A stretch of DNA of 60,739 bases, taken from positions 1 through 60,739 of the forward strand of contig NZ_QUAL01000050.1 of assembly GCF_003579925.1 (NCBI RefSeq), written 5' to 3'. This DNA is from Jiangella rhizosphaerae. Its GTDB lineage: Bacteria; Actinomycetota; Actinomycetes; Jiangellales; Jiangellaceae. Positions 8,772 to 17,343 of this stretch are shown in pieces (position 1 is the first letter of the stretch; every line of letters begins with the position of its first letter). The notes under the pieces were generated by a model. That model was not told where the DNA came from, did not search any database, and saw nothing but the letters and a program-made list of their open reading frames with translations. The translations under genes and the position numbers were made by a program.

Positions 8772-9878
8772 GTGCCGCTGCCGCGCTACGGCGAGGGCGC
8801 CCTCGCTGACCTGCTGCCGTCCGTCCTGGCCGCCCTCGGCGTCGCCGACGAGGTCGACGTGCTGGGGCTGCCGGCGGCCCGCCGCTACTGCGTGCTGCTG
8901 GTCGACGCGCTCGGCTGGAACCTGCTGCGCGCTCACCCGGCGCAGGCGCCGTTCCTGACGTCATTGGCCGGCCGGGCCATCACCGCCGGCACGCCCACGA
9001 CGACGGCCACCAGCCTGGCCAGCCTCGGCACCGGCCTGCCGCCGGGCAAGCACGGCATCGTCGGCTACACGTCGCGGGTGCCGGGCGGCGACGGCATCTT
9101 CAACGCGCTCAAGTGGGACCCGCCGCTGGACCCGCTCACCTACCAGCCGTACCCGTCGCTGTTCGACCGCGCCCAGCGCGCCGGCGTCGCCACCACCGTC
9201 ATCGGGCAGAGCAGCTTCCGCGACACCGGCCTGACCCGCGCCGCGATGGGCGGCCCGTTCCGCGCCGCCAACACCTACGGGCAGCGCGTCGCGGCGGCCG
9301 TCGAGGGGTCCTCCGGCGCGCAGCCGTCGCTGGTCTACGTCTACGACGGCGACCTCGACTACACCGGCCACCAGCACGGCTGGCGGTCCGCGGCCTGGCG
9401 GTACCAGCTGGCCATGGTCGACCGGTTCGCCGAGCAGCTCTACGACGAGCTGCCGGCCGGCACCGTCCTCGTCGTCACCGCCGACCACGGCATGGTCGAC
9501 GTCGAGCCTGACCGCCGCGTCGACGTCGACGACGTGCCCGCCCTGCGCGAGGGCGTGGCGCTGGTGGCCGGCGAGGCCCGGTTCCGGCACGTGTACGGCG
9601 TGCCGGGCGCGGGGGCGGGCGACATCGCCGACGCGTGGCGGTCGGTGCTGGGCACGCGCGCCGAGGTGCTGACCCGCGCCGAGGCCGTCGGGGCCGGCTG
9701 GTTCGGCGCCGTGGAGTCGCGGGTGGCCGAGCGCATCGGCGACGTCGTCGTCAGCGTGCACGGCGACTGCGCGGTCGAGCGGCGCAGCGTGTTCCCCGTC
9801 GAGTCGCGGCTGCGCGGACTGCACGGGGCGTTGAGCGACGACGAGCTGCTGGTGCCGCTGCTGGCCGGGGAGGCCTGA
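8772..9878 (+). CDS. Alkaline-phosphatase-fold phosphodiesterase/nucleotide pyrophosphatase
   Basis: A 368-aa cytoplasmic enzyme of the alkaline phosphatase superfamily. The first metal-binding Asp lies in VLLVDALGWN (about 42-51), the Thr-rich nucleophile region in GTPTTTATSLASLG (about 73-86), a GHQHG motif near 200, and the second metal cluster in VVTADHGMVDV (about 233-243). Relatives hydrolyse phosphodiesters or nucleotide pyrophosphates; the substrate is unknown. The GTG start at 8772 follows the previous stop by 3 bp, implying translational coupling. tdk starts 7 bp after its stop. Confidence 0.82.
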   Translation: MPLPRYGEGALADLLPSVLAALGVADEVDVLGLPAARRYCVLLVDALGWNLLRAHPAQAPFLTSLAGRAITAGTPTTTATSLASLGTGLPPGKHGIVGYTSRVPGGDGIFNALKWDPPLDPLTYQPYPSLFDRAQRAGVATTVIGQSSFRDTGLTRAAMGGPFRAANTYGQRVAAAVEGSSGAQPSLVYVYDGDLDYTGHQHGWRSAAWRYQLAMVDRFAEQLYDELPAGTVLVVTADHGMVDVEPDRRVDVDDVPALREGVALVAGEARFRHVYGVPGAGAGDIADAWRSVLGTRAEVLTRAEAVGAGWFGAVESRVAERIGDVVVSVHGDCAVERRSVFPVESRLRGLHGALSDDELLVPLLAGEA

Positions 9879-9885
9879 GGGCGGC

Positions 9886-10533
9886 GTGGCGGAGCTGACG
9901 TTCTTCACCGGGACCATGGACTGCGGCAAGTCGACGCTGGCGCTGCAGACCGACTACAACCACCGCCGCCGCGGCCTGTCCGGGCTCATGCTGACCTCGC
10001 ACGACCGCGCCGGCGAGGCGACGGTGTCCAGCCGGCTCGGCCTGTCCGCCGACGCCGTCGAGGTGACGCCGTCGACGCAGCTGTGGGCGCTGGTCGCGGC
10101 CCGGCTGACGGCCGGCGCCCGCATCGACTACGTCATCGCCGACGAAGCGCAGTTCTACACGTCCGAGCAGGTCGACGACCTCGGCCGCATGGCCGACGAG
10201 CTGGACGTCCCGGTGTACGCGTTCGGCATCCTCACCGACTTCCGCACCCGGCTGTTCCCCGGTTCCGCGCGGCTGGTCGAGCTCGCCGACCGGGTCGAGA
10301 CGCTGCAGGTCGAGGCGTTGTGCTGGTGCGGACGGCGGGCGACGCACAACGCTCGCACCGTCGGCGGCATCATGGTGACCGAGGGTGCGCAGGTGGTGGT
10401 CGGCGACACCGACGGCGAGGGCGTCGTGGGTTACGAGGTGCTGTGCCGCCACCACCATCGCCGCCGCATGACGGCCGCCAGCGCCCGCGTCGCCGAGCCC
10501 GGCGCCGAGCCGCTCCCGTTCTCGGCGTCCTGA
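9886..10533 (+). CDS. tdk: Thymidine kinase (type II)
   Basis: A 215-aa enzyme phosphorylating thymidine to dTMP in the salvage pathway. The P-loop TGTMDCGKST is at residues 8-17, the Walker B-like VIADEAQFYT near 83-92, and a lid region with a CWCG cysteine pair near 147. The Met in place of the more usual residue within the P-loop (GTMDCGKST) is typical of the type II family. The GTG start at 9886 follows the preceding stop closely. The stop at 10531-10533 is one base from the stop of the convergent kinase-like gene, leaving no room for a separate terminator. Confidence 0.88.
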   Translation: MAELTFFTGTMDCGKSTLALQTDYNHRRRGLSGLMLTSHDRAGEATVSSRLGLSADAVEVTPSTQLWALVAARLTAGARIDYVIADEAQFYTSEQVDDLGRMADELDVPVYAFGILTDFRTRLFPGSARLVELADRVETLQVEALCWCGRRATHNARTVGGIMVTEGAQVVVGDTDGEGVVGYEVLCRHHHRRRMTAASARVAEPGAEPLPFSAS

Positions 10534-10534
10534 C

Positions 10535-11230
10535 TCAGAAGAACTCGTCGAGCAGCCGGTAGAAGGCCTGTTTCGCCGGGTCGGGCTCGACGCCGCAGCC
10601 GCGCAGGTAGCGGGCGGCGGCGTCCTCGCCGAGGTCGTCGGCCAGCTCACGGGTCATGACGGCGAGGTCTTGCCAGCGGTCGGAGACGCCCAGCCGGCCG
10701 GCGTCGATGACGCCACTCACCGTCAGCGTCGCGGGGTCGATCAGCACGTTCTGCGTGGTGAGGTCGCCGTGGCAGACGACGAGGTCCTCGTCGGCCGGCC
10801 GGGTGGCCAGCAGCTCGGCGACCAGCCGGTCCCGGCTCCAGCCGGCGCGTTCGTCGTCGAGGTCGTCCAGGTCGACGTCGGCCGCGAGCGCCGCCGGCAC
10901 CGTCACGTCCAGGCGGCGGTCGAACGGGCAGTCGGCGACGGGGAGGGCGTGCAGCGCGCGGGTCAGCTCGGCGAGCGCGTCGACGACGCGGTCGCGCGCC
11001 GCCGGCGGCCATTCGTCGTCGGCCGGGCGGCCCGGCACCTCGGCGGTGACCAGCAGGCCGGGCCCGCACTCGAGCACCTCGGCCGCCGGGATGCCGTGCG
11101 CGCGCAGCCACATGAGCCGGCCGGCCTCGCCGAGCAGGTCGTCGGTGGCGGACTCCTTGCGGTAGGCGCCCGCCTGCCGGACGACGGTGGCGCCGGACCG
11201 GCCCGTAGTGACCTGCTCGGGGTCGGGCAT
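10535..11230 (-). CDS. Aminoglycoside phosphotransferase (APH)-fold kinase
   Basis: A 231-aa small-molecule kinase of the APH/choline kinase fold. The catalytic Brenner motif is VVCHGDLTTQN (HGD at about 153), followed by the metal-binding VIDAGRLG at about 177, with an Asp in the DFG position. The likely ATP lysine is Lys25 or a neighbour (AYRKES). The layout resembles APH(3') enzymes, but resistance cannot be inferred from this. The ATG at 11230 is 2 bp after the stop of the upstream gene, so it is probably the last gene of the sigma factor operon. Confidence 0.78.
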   Translation of the reverse strand: MPDPEQVTTGRSGATVVRQAGAYRKESATDDLLGEAGRLMWLRAHGIPAAEVLECGPGLLVTAEVPGRPADDEWPPAARDRVVDALAELTRALHALPVADCPFDRRLDVTVPAALAADVDLDDLDDERAGWSRDRLVAELLATRPADEDLVVCHGDLTTQNVLIDPATLTVSGVIDAGRLGVSDRWQDLAVMTRELADDLGEDAAARYLRGCGVEPDPAKQAFYRLLDEFF

Positions 11231-11232
11231 CG

Positions 11233-11688
11233 TCAGATGCTCACCCAGCTGGTGACGAGGGGCGGCCGGGCGTCGTCGTCGAACCGGCAGCTGACCGAGA
11301 TGGGGCCGGGTGCGACCGGGGCGGCGCGGAACCGTCCGTCGGCGTCGGTGGCGACGGTGACGACGCCCTCGGCGTGCCGGACCTCGACCGTGGCCGGCGC
11401 GGGGGCGACGATCTGGCCCATGACGCGGTGCGCGCCGGCCTCGCGGGTGACCTCGAGGACCACGACGGTGTCGCCGGCGGTGAACGTCAGCAGCCGGGGC
11501 GCCTCGGTGGCCGACCGGACGGCGGCGGCCGGCTCGGTGCTGGAGTCGGCGACCAGCTCGGCCAGCTCGGCGTCGACCGTCCGCCACACCAGGCTCGCCT
11601 TGGCCGCGTCGACCAGCCGGCGCGGCGGCGGGTCGGTGGCCTCGATGACCTCGCGGAGCTGATCGACCAGGCGGTCGTCGTCAGCCAT
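11233..11688 (-). CDS. Conserved protein with Ig-like/carboxypeptidase-regulatory domain, sigma factor partner
   Basis: A soluble 151-aa protein. Its N-terminal half is helical (DDDRLVDQLREVIEATDPPP). The C-terminal half resembles a short beta-sandwich of the carboxypeptidase regulatory type (VEVRHAEGVVTVATDADGRF). It has no membrane segment, so it is not a transmembrane anti-sigma factor. Similar small proteins are commonly encoded directly after ECF-like sigma genes in Actinobacteria. It starts at an ATG with GGGG 6 nt upstream, 11 bp after the sigma stop. A role in modulating the sigma factor is inferred from position only. Confidence 0.72.
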   Translation of the reverse strand: MADDDRLVDQLREVIEATDPPPRRLVDAAKASLVWRTVDAELAELVADSSTEPAAAVRSATEAPRLLTFTAGDTVVVLEVTREAGAHRVMGQIVAPAPATVEVRHAEGVVTVATDADGRFRAAPVAPGPISVSCRFDDDARPPLVTSWVSI

Positions 11689-11699
11689 GGCTGCCCCCT

Positions 11700-12329
11700 T
11701 CAGCGTCGGCCCGTGCGCGGATGCGCACCGGCCGGGCCGCTGTGGTTCTTCGAGTCGTGGGCCGCCCCGGCGCCGCCGGTGTCGTCGTCGAGGAGCCGGC
11801 GCAGGTGCTCGAGGCACCGCTGCCGGGTGGGGCCGACGCTGCCCACCGGCATGTCGAGCTCCGCGGCGACGTCGGCGTAGCGCGGGTCGGACGCGGCCAC
11901 CGTGAGCCGGAGAAGATCTTGGCAGCGGGGCCGCAGCCGCTGGAACGCGCGCAGCACCGCGACCTGCTCCTCGCGGGCGAGCAGCGCCTCGACCGGTCCG
12001 GGATCTGGGGCAGCGGCGTCATCGGCGCGATCTGCGACGTGGACGTCGGGCAGTTCGGTGCCGACCCGGCGCAGCAGCCGCAGGCACTCGCGGCGCGCCG
12101 TGGTGACCAGCCAGGCCGCGAGCCGCTCGGGCCGGGCCAGCCGGCCGAGGTTCTCGACCAGCCGCAGCCACGTGCTCTGGAACGCGTCCTCGGCGTCGCC
12201 GCCGTACAGCCGGTGACTCCGGACGACCGCCCACACCAGCGAGGCGTGGTCGTCGACCAGACGGTCCCAGGCGAGCTGGTCGCCCCTGGACGCCGCCTCG
12301 ACCAACTCACTGACGGACAGATCGGCCAC
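11700..12329 (-). CDS. ECF-type RNA polymerase sigma factor
   Basis: A 209-aa sigma-70 family protein. Region 2 (about 20-90) contains DAEDAFQSTWLRLVENLGRL and region 4 (about 125-180) contains VAAELDMPVGSVGPTRQRCL, a helix-turn-helix for -35 recognition. There is no region 1 or 3. The GTG at 12329 is chosen because TATACT lies exactly 7 nt upstream, putting the predicted transcription start on the start codon; the longer frame upstream would run through this promoter. The Gly/Ser/Arg-rich tail after region 4 is unstructured. It is the first gene of a three-gene unit. Confidence 0.85.
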   Translation of the reverse strand: MADLSVSELVEAASRGDQLAWDRLVDDHASLVWAVVRSHRLYGGDAEDAFQSTWLRLVENLGRLARPERLAAWLVTTARRECLRLLRRVGTELPDVHVADRADDAAAPDPGPVEALLAREEQVAVLRAFQRLRPRCQDLLRLTVAASDPRYADVAAELDMPVGSVGPTRQRCLEHLRRLLDDDTGGAGAAHDSKNHSGPAGAHPRTGRR

Positions 12330-12336
12330 CGACCCG

Positions 12337-12364
12337 AGTATAGATGCAGGTAGATCGCCGTCAG
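12337..12364 (-). promoter_or_regulatory. Sigma-70-like promoter of the sigma factor operon
   Basis: On the minus strand CTGACG (12364-12359), a 16-bp spacer and TATACT (12342-12337) form a near-consensus promoter. The -10 ends 7 nt before the GTG at 12329, which predicts a leaderless transcript. Confidence 0.6.
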
Positions 12365-12457
12365 TGACGGGCACGCGCCCCCGAGCGTGGCGAACCACGC
12401 CCTGCCCACGTACCCGTCACCCCCCGTTGTGCCGACCATCGCAGCAGCCCCCCGGCT

Positions 12458-12616
12458 TCACAGACGTTGTACGAGCAGACGTCGTGGACGCCTGCGTCGC
12501 CTGGCTGCGAGGATCTCGACGACGCGGTTTCTCGAAAGAGCCCGCCACGGTTCCAGGGGAGCGAAGCCGTCGCGCACGGGCTGGACGGGGACGGCCGGAC
12601 GTCGTGCCGCTGTCAT
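12458..12616 (-). CDS. Possible small Arg-rich protein (52 aa)
   Basis: An ATG at 12616 preceded by GAGGGGAGG at good spacing opens a 52-codon frame, MTAARRPAVPVQPVRDGF at its start, ending in an Arg-rich segment (LAARRRRRPRRLLVQRL). The ribosome site is the main support. Third-position G+C is lower than in neighbouring genes, which argues against it. An unusually AT-rich stretch (12745-12772) upstream could hold its promoter. I do not recognise a family. Confidence 0.4.
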   Translation of the reverse strand: MTAARRPAVPVQPVRDGFAPLEPWRALSRNRVVEILAARRRRRPRRLLVQRL

Positions 12617-12802
12617 GGCCGCCTCCCCTCGGTGTGCACGACACGGCCGGAGGTCCCTGGTCCGCGGAACGCCGCCTGGTGGCCAAGCTCGGCGTTCACA
12701 GATACAGAGCACGGTCGGGGCGCCCAGATACGTCGGGATGAGAGTTTTTTCAGATTTCTCCGTTTTTGCTGGTCAGCGGCCTGACGTTCGCCCGGGTGGG
12801 CT

Positions 12803-13320
12803 CCCCGTCCCCCTGCTGCCCATTCTCTTGCCGCGGACGGGTGCGTCAAGCGGACTATTGGGGCGCTTCGCGCGGCGATGACCGCTTGACTCACCCGTCC
12901 GCGGCGAAGAACGGGCAGCTATCAGGGGGACGGGGAGGATGTGGGCACGCCTCGGCGTTGGCAAGCCCGTTTCGCGCGCTTTGTCGGGGTGTGGATAGCG
13001 ATGATCATCGGCGATCGCCTACATCACGAGGATTCCGCGAGCATCACCATGACTGTAGGCGTGTTGACGCTCGGGTAATCCTCGTGATGGCCTCGGATCA
13101 CGGTGAAATCTCACCAAGTGGACGCCCGACGACACCAAACTCACACCTTAACGGGCCGACGCCGCGGGAGACGTCGCCACACTCCCCCCGTCCCCCTGAT
13201 AGCTGGCCGTTCTGAGCCGCGAGCGCGCGGGTCAAGCGGTCATCGCCGGCGCGAAGCGCCTCCACAATCCGCTTGAGGCGCGCGTGCGCGGCCAAGACAA
13301 TCGGGCAGCAGGGGGACGGG
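12803..13320 (+). repeat. Composite palindromic element, copy 2
   Basis: An intact member. The left hairpin unit (12807-12931) opens with GTCCCCCTGCTGCCC and closes with GGGCAGCTATCAGGGGGAC. The right unit (13190-13317) is the inverted form, ending GGGCAGCAGGGGGAC at 13303-13317. The core between them carries CATCACGAGGATT (13022-13034) and its exact complement (13077-13089), plus the palindromes GATGATCATC and GGCGATCGCC. In the left unit ACGGGTG pairs with CACCCGT inside CCGCGG-bounded arms, closed by a GCGCTTCGCGC apical hairpin. Short open frames inside are not conserved between copies. It lies in the 1.1-kb gap between the sigma gene and the large exoenzyme gene. Confidence 0.85.
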
Positions 13321-13357
13321 CCCACGTACGCCAACGCGGTGCCGGCGATCCGATACG

Positions 13358-13394
13358 GGACGGGGAGCGGGCGACGTTCGCCCGCTCCCCGTCC
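13358..13394 (-). terminator. 17-bp perfect hairpin terminator of the exoenzyme gene
   Basis: A perfect 17-bp inverted repeat (13358-13374 with 13378-13394, left arm GGACGGGGAGCGGGCGA) with a 3-nt loop lies 28 bp downstream of the stop at 13423. No T-tract follows. Confidence 0.72.
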
Positions 13395-13422
13395 GTTCAA
13401 CTCGAACTCCACTCGAACGCCG

Positions 13423-16400
13423 TCAGCCCTCCCGCGGCAGCGGACCGGCCAGCGTCGCGCCCGACTCACCACCTGGCGCGACGGCCGCCGACTCGCCGAC
13501 CGGCACCGGTCCGTCCTCGCCGGGCGCGTCCGGCGAGGACGCCGCCGGGTCGGTGGCGGCGCCGGTGAGGGCGACCTCGACGGGGCCGCCGGGCGCGTTC
13601 GTCTCGACGACCAGGCCGGACGTCGCCGTCGCGCCCGGAGCCTGCGGGGTGAACCGGACCGGCACCTCGCACGACGCGCCCGGAGCGATCGGCGCCCGCG
13701 TGCACTGCGCCGGGTCGACGAGCGCGAACTCGTCCGTCGTCAGCGTCAGCTCCGAGACCACGAGCGGCCGGTCGCCGGTGTTCGTCAGCGTCACCGGGTG
13801 GACGGCGGTGTCGGCGGCCGCGGCGGTGAACACCGGGGCCACGGCATCGACCCGCGCAGCCGCTCCGGCGGCGGCCACGACCCGGACCGTCGTCCGGGCG
13901 GTGACCGGCGCCAGCGACTCCTCACCGGTGTAGGGCCGCATCGAGTCGTTCGTCACCTCGAGCGTCACCTCGCCGGTGCGCAGCCCCGTCAGCTGCCGCG
14001 TCACCGGGTCCAGGATCGCCACCTTGCCCTGCGCCCGCGCCCGCCGGACCGCCGCCTCGCCCGACCCGATCGCCAGGCCGGAGTCGCCGGACCAGTGCAC
14101 CGACATCGGGTAGGCCAGCGGCACCACCCGGCTGCCCGGCAGCACGCCGGACGGCTGGACGACGTGCCCGCCGACGGTGACCGCGCGGCCGACCTCGACC
14201 GTCTCCGGCGCCTCGACGACGACCTCCTGGGCGAACGCCCGGACGTCGGCGCTGAGCCAGCGGTTGGCGCCGGACGTGTCGCGGTCGACGCTCCATTCGA
14301 CCCAGCCGGTGAAGCCGCCGCGGTCGGGCGTGCCGTAGGGCGCCTTGCCCGACGACGGGTGGACGACGTACTGGACGCCCTCCCGGCGCTGGACGTCGAC
14401 GATCTGGGCGTGCGAGCCGACCATCGCCGCACCCTTGCTGCTCTCGGACCGGAAGTCCGCCAGCAGCCGCTCGATCAGCCGGACCTCCATGCGGTCGCCG
14501 AGCTGGCTGGACTTCGTCTCCGCCGGGTCGTCGACGGGGTGGTGGGCGAAGACCACGACGTTGCTGACCGATTCGTCCTCGGCGGCGGTCGCCAGCGCCT
14601 CCTGGAGCATCGGCAGCTGGTCCCAGTCCGAGCCGCGCAGGCTGCCCAGCGCGCTGTTGAGCAGGATGAACCGGGTGCCCTTGTGGTCGAAGGTCCGGAA
14701 CGGGCGACCGAACTCGGCCTCCCAGGCCTGCAGCGTGCCCTGTGTGTTGTTGACGCCGTACGACTCGTGGTTGCCCGGCACGTAGTAGCAGGGGACGGTG
14801 CCGGAGTCGTGGTCGGGCGTGCTCTCGGCCGGCGGCTCCTCGCCGACGGCGACGAGGTCGCAGCCGCCCGCCTCGAGCGTCTCGCGGGCCAGGGCGATGT
14901 CCTCGGGCAGGCCGCGGTCGACGATGTCGCCGTTGAGCACGACGAGGTCCGGCTCCTCGGCGCGGATGCGGTTCAGCGCGGCGACGGCGACCTGGGTGAG
15001 GTCCGGCGCCGACGCCGTGAACTGCACGTCCGAGAGTGTGGCGAACGTCCAGTCCGCCCCCGGCTGGGCCCGGCCGTCGGCGGAGACGAGCGGGTCGGCG
15101 CGCAGCGGCTCGACCGGCGGCAGCTCGATCTGCGACGGCACGTCCGCCTCCAGGCCGCCGATGACGAACCGGCCCGGCACCTGCTGGTCGACCGCGGTGT
15201 TGATGCCCTGGAACGAGTTGAACCGGATCGGGAACACCGCCGACGACGGGATGGTGAACGTCGCGTACTGCCACTGGTCCGACGGCTGCAGCCCCGTGCC
15301 GTAGACGCCGATGGAGTTGCCCTCGGCGTCCCAGAAGCCGGCGTAGGTGAGGCCGCTCGGGATGAACACATCGGACTTGATCTTGAGCCGGACGCGCAGC
15401 GGCTGGCCGGGGATCTCGACCCAGCGGTTCGGGTTGCCGGCGGCGGTGATGCCCTTGTTGCGGGCGGCGCCGAAGTCCAGCCGGATGCCCTCCGGGTCGT
15501 CGGAGATCGTCATCGGCACTCCCGCGGTGCCGTTGCGGGTCCAGCGGCCGTTGGCGGCGTAGTCGTCCTGGAAGTCGTAGACCTGGACGGTCTGGACGCC
15601 GACGGTGACCGGCAAGTTCACCGTGTGGCCGGCCGCGGTGATCTCGACGACGGTGCCGCCGGCGGCCAGCGGGGTGATCAGCAGGCCGGTGCCGGACGGC
15701 GTGATGTCGACGACGGACTCGTCGTAGGTGAGGTCGAGGTCGACGAACTCGACGGGCGCGGCGAAGCCCTGCGCGTCGCGGCCGGTGACGTCGACCCGGA
15801 CGGCGTTGCGCGGGCTGGCCTCGCCGATGGAGATCCGGTTCGTGGACAGCTCCAGCGAGTGGAGCTCGCCGAGGATCTGGACGCTGCGGACGCCCTGTGC
15901 CGCGCCGGCGGTGGCGTGGACGACGACGCGCCCGCGCCGGCCCTCCGGCACCGCGAGGACGGATCCCTCGAACGTACCGCCGCTGCTGCGCCACCGGACG
16001 CCGGACGGGTCGAGCGCGACCGGGGTGAGGTGGTCGTCGACCGCCTTGGCGGTGAGCGTGCGGTGCAGGCCGGGGAAGGCCCGGGCCTCCTCCTCGCCCG
16101 GCGTGATCACCAACTGCTTCGGCCGGCCGGTGCCGGGCGCCACGAACAGACCGACGCCGTTCGGGTCCGGCCGCTCGGCGCCGTCGGACGGGCTGTTGCG
16201 GACCGTCGCCTCCTCCTCGCCGAGCGGGCGGGCCACCATCGAGGTCGAGCCACCGCCGTCGAGGTTCCAGGCGGTCTCCGCGCCCAGCCGGACCATGAAC
16301 CGGGCCAGCTCCCGCATCGTCATGCCGGCGACCGGTGGCTGCCGGCCGTCGTTGGTGACCAGCAGCATCGTCCGGCCGTCGTCCTTGAAGCCGATGACCG

Positions 16401-17343
16401 TACGCGGGTGGACGGCGTTGTCGAGCTCGGAGTCCGGGCGCGCGACGCCGTCACGGACCAGCTCGCGGTTGGAGCCGATGACGAACCGCATCTGCCGGGC
16501 GATCTCGTCGCTGAGCTCGTAGCTCAGCGTGACCGGGTCGCCGGGCCGGAGCGTGCGGATCGCCGCCGCGCCGGCCTCCCGGCCGACCAGGACGAACGCG
16601 CCGTCCGGGATCGCGCCCTCACCGGCGCTGCCGGGGTCGACGGTGACGACGCGGTCGTCCTGGACGAGCACGGACGCGACGTCGGTGGCGCCGCTGACGC
16701 CGATGCTGCGGCGGTACGAGCCCCAGGCCGACGTGTAGGCGACGATCGCGTTCGCGGGGGAGCCGGACATCGTGTTCGACGCGTTGAGCGACACGACGGG
16801 GTGCGCCGTGCCGCCGAACGTCGCGGTCGCGTCCAGCGTCATGTCGACCGCGCGGCCGACGCCGTCCATGCCGACCCCGATGTGCGCCCAGGTGCCGTAG
16901 TCCGACGACTTGAGCAGTTCGCCGTCGCGTACCTCGGCGCCGAGCGGCGCGCCGGAGTTGTTGATGTCGAAGAAGTCGCCGTTGACGCCGGCGACCGCTC
17001 CGGCATCGTTGACCATCTCCGAGGTCGGGGCCCGGTCGGTGACGTGCTCACCCGCGAGCAGGTCGCTGGTGACGGCCGGGTTCGCGAGATCGGCGGTGAG
17101 GATGCGCTGGTCGTACCAGCCGGTCGGGGTGACGGAGGTCAGCTCGCGCAGCGTGATGCCGGGGCCGATCTGCTCGGTCCGGTCGACCAGCTCGATGGCG
17201 TCGTCGGTCAGCGACGGGCCGTCGCTCTCGACGGCGGCGGCCGGCGGGACGGTGCTGAGAAGTCCGAACGCGACGGCGGACGCCGTCAGCGCGGACAACG
17301 ACGTCAGCCATCGACGTCGTGCTGTGGTGCTCGACATTGGCAT
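13423..17343 (-). CDS. Secreted phosphodiester glycosidase and metallophosphoesterase fusion
   Basis: A 1306-aa exoenzyme. The signal peptide ends after about Ala37 (TVPPAAA). A NAGPA-type phosphodiester glycosidase domain spans about 115-400 (GVNGDFFDINNSG, then NLDGGGSTSMVARP near 361). Ig-like (about 520-560) and lectin-like segments follow. A calcineurin-like phosphoesterase domain covers about 760-980 (LSDVQF, NGDIVDRG, VPGNHESYG, VVFAHHPVDD, VGSHAQIVDV). A choice-of-anchor-D-like domain is near 1200-1285. The first and last metal motifs are DVQ and SHAQ, not the common DxH and GHxH. The ATG at 17343 has AAGGA 5 nt upstream. A role in removing sugar-phosphodiester groups from envelope polymers is inference. 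Confidence 0.85.
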   Translation of the reverse strand: MPMSSTTARRRWLTSLSALTASAVAFGLLSTVPPAAAVESDGPSLTDDAIELVDRTEQIGPGITLRELTSVTPTGWYDQRILTADLANPAVTSDLLAGEHVTDRAPTSEMVNDAGAVAGVNGDFFDINNSGAPLGAEVRDGELLKSSDYGTWAHIGVGMDGVGRAVDMTLDATATFGGTAHPVVSLNASNTMSGSPANAIVAYTSAWGSYRRSIGVSGATDVASVLVQDDRVVTVDPGSAGEGAIPDGAFVLVGREAGAAAIRTLRPGDPVTLSYELSDEIARQMRFVIGSNRELVRDGVARPDSELDNAVHPRTVIGFKDDGRTMLLVTNDGRQPPVAGMTMRELARFMVRLGAETAWNLDGGGSTSMVARPLGEEEATVRNSPSDGAERPDPNGVGLFVAPGTGRPKQLVITPGEEEARAFPGLHRTLTAKAVDDHLTPVALDPSGVRWRSSGGTFEGSVLAVPEGRRGRVVVHATAGAAQGVRSVQILGELHSLELSTNRISIGEASPRNAVRVDVTGRDAQGFAAPVEFVDLDLTYDESVVDITPSGTGLLITPLAAGGTVVEITAAGHTVNLPVTVGVQTVQVYDFQDDYAANGRWTRNGTAGVPMTISDDPEGIRLDFGAARNKGITAAGNPNRWVEIPGQPLRVRLKIKSDVFIPSGLTYAGFWDAEGNSIGVYGTGLQPSDQWQYATFTIPSSAVFPIRFNSFQGINTAVDQQVPGRFVIGGLEADVPSQIELPPVEPLRADPLVSADGRAQPGADWTFATLSDVQFTASAPDLTQVAVAALNRIRAEEPDLVVLNGDIVDRGLPEDIALARETLEAGGCDLVAVGEEPPAESTPDHDSGTVPCYYVPGNHESYGVNNTQGTLQAWEAEFGRPFRTFDHKGTRFILLNSALGSLRGSDWDQLPMLQEALATAAEDESVSNVVVFAHHPVDDPAETKSSQLGDRMEVRLIERLLADFRSESSKGAAMVGSHAQIVDVQRREGVQYVVHPSSGKAPYGTPDRGGFTGWVEWSVDRDTSGANRWLSADVRAFAQEVVVEAPETVEVGRAVTVGGHVVQPSGVLPGSRVVPLAYPMSVHWSGDSGLAIGSGEAAVRRARAQGKVAILDPVTRQLTGLRTGEVTLEVTNDSMRPYTGEESLAPVTARTTVRVVAAAGAAARVDAVAPVFTAAAADTAVHPVTLTNTGDRPLVVSELTLTTDEFALVDPAQCTRAPIAPGASCEVPVRFTPQAPGATATSGLVVETNAPGGPVEVALTGAATDPAASSPDAPGEDGPVPVGESAAVAPGGESGATLAGPLPREG

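Noticed and set aside
12807-13317. Short open frames inside the composite repeats (for example with PSPCCPI)
   Set aside because: They arise from the repeated GTCCCCCTGCTGCCC ends, differ between copies and lack ribosome sites.
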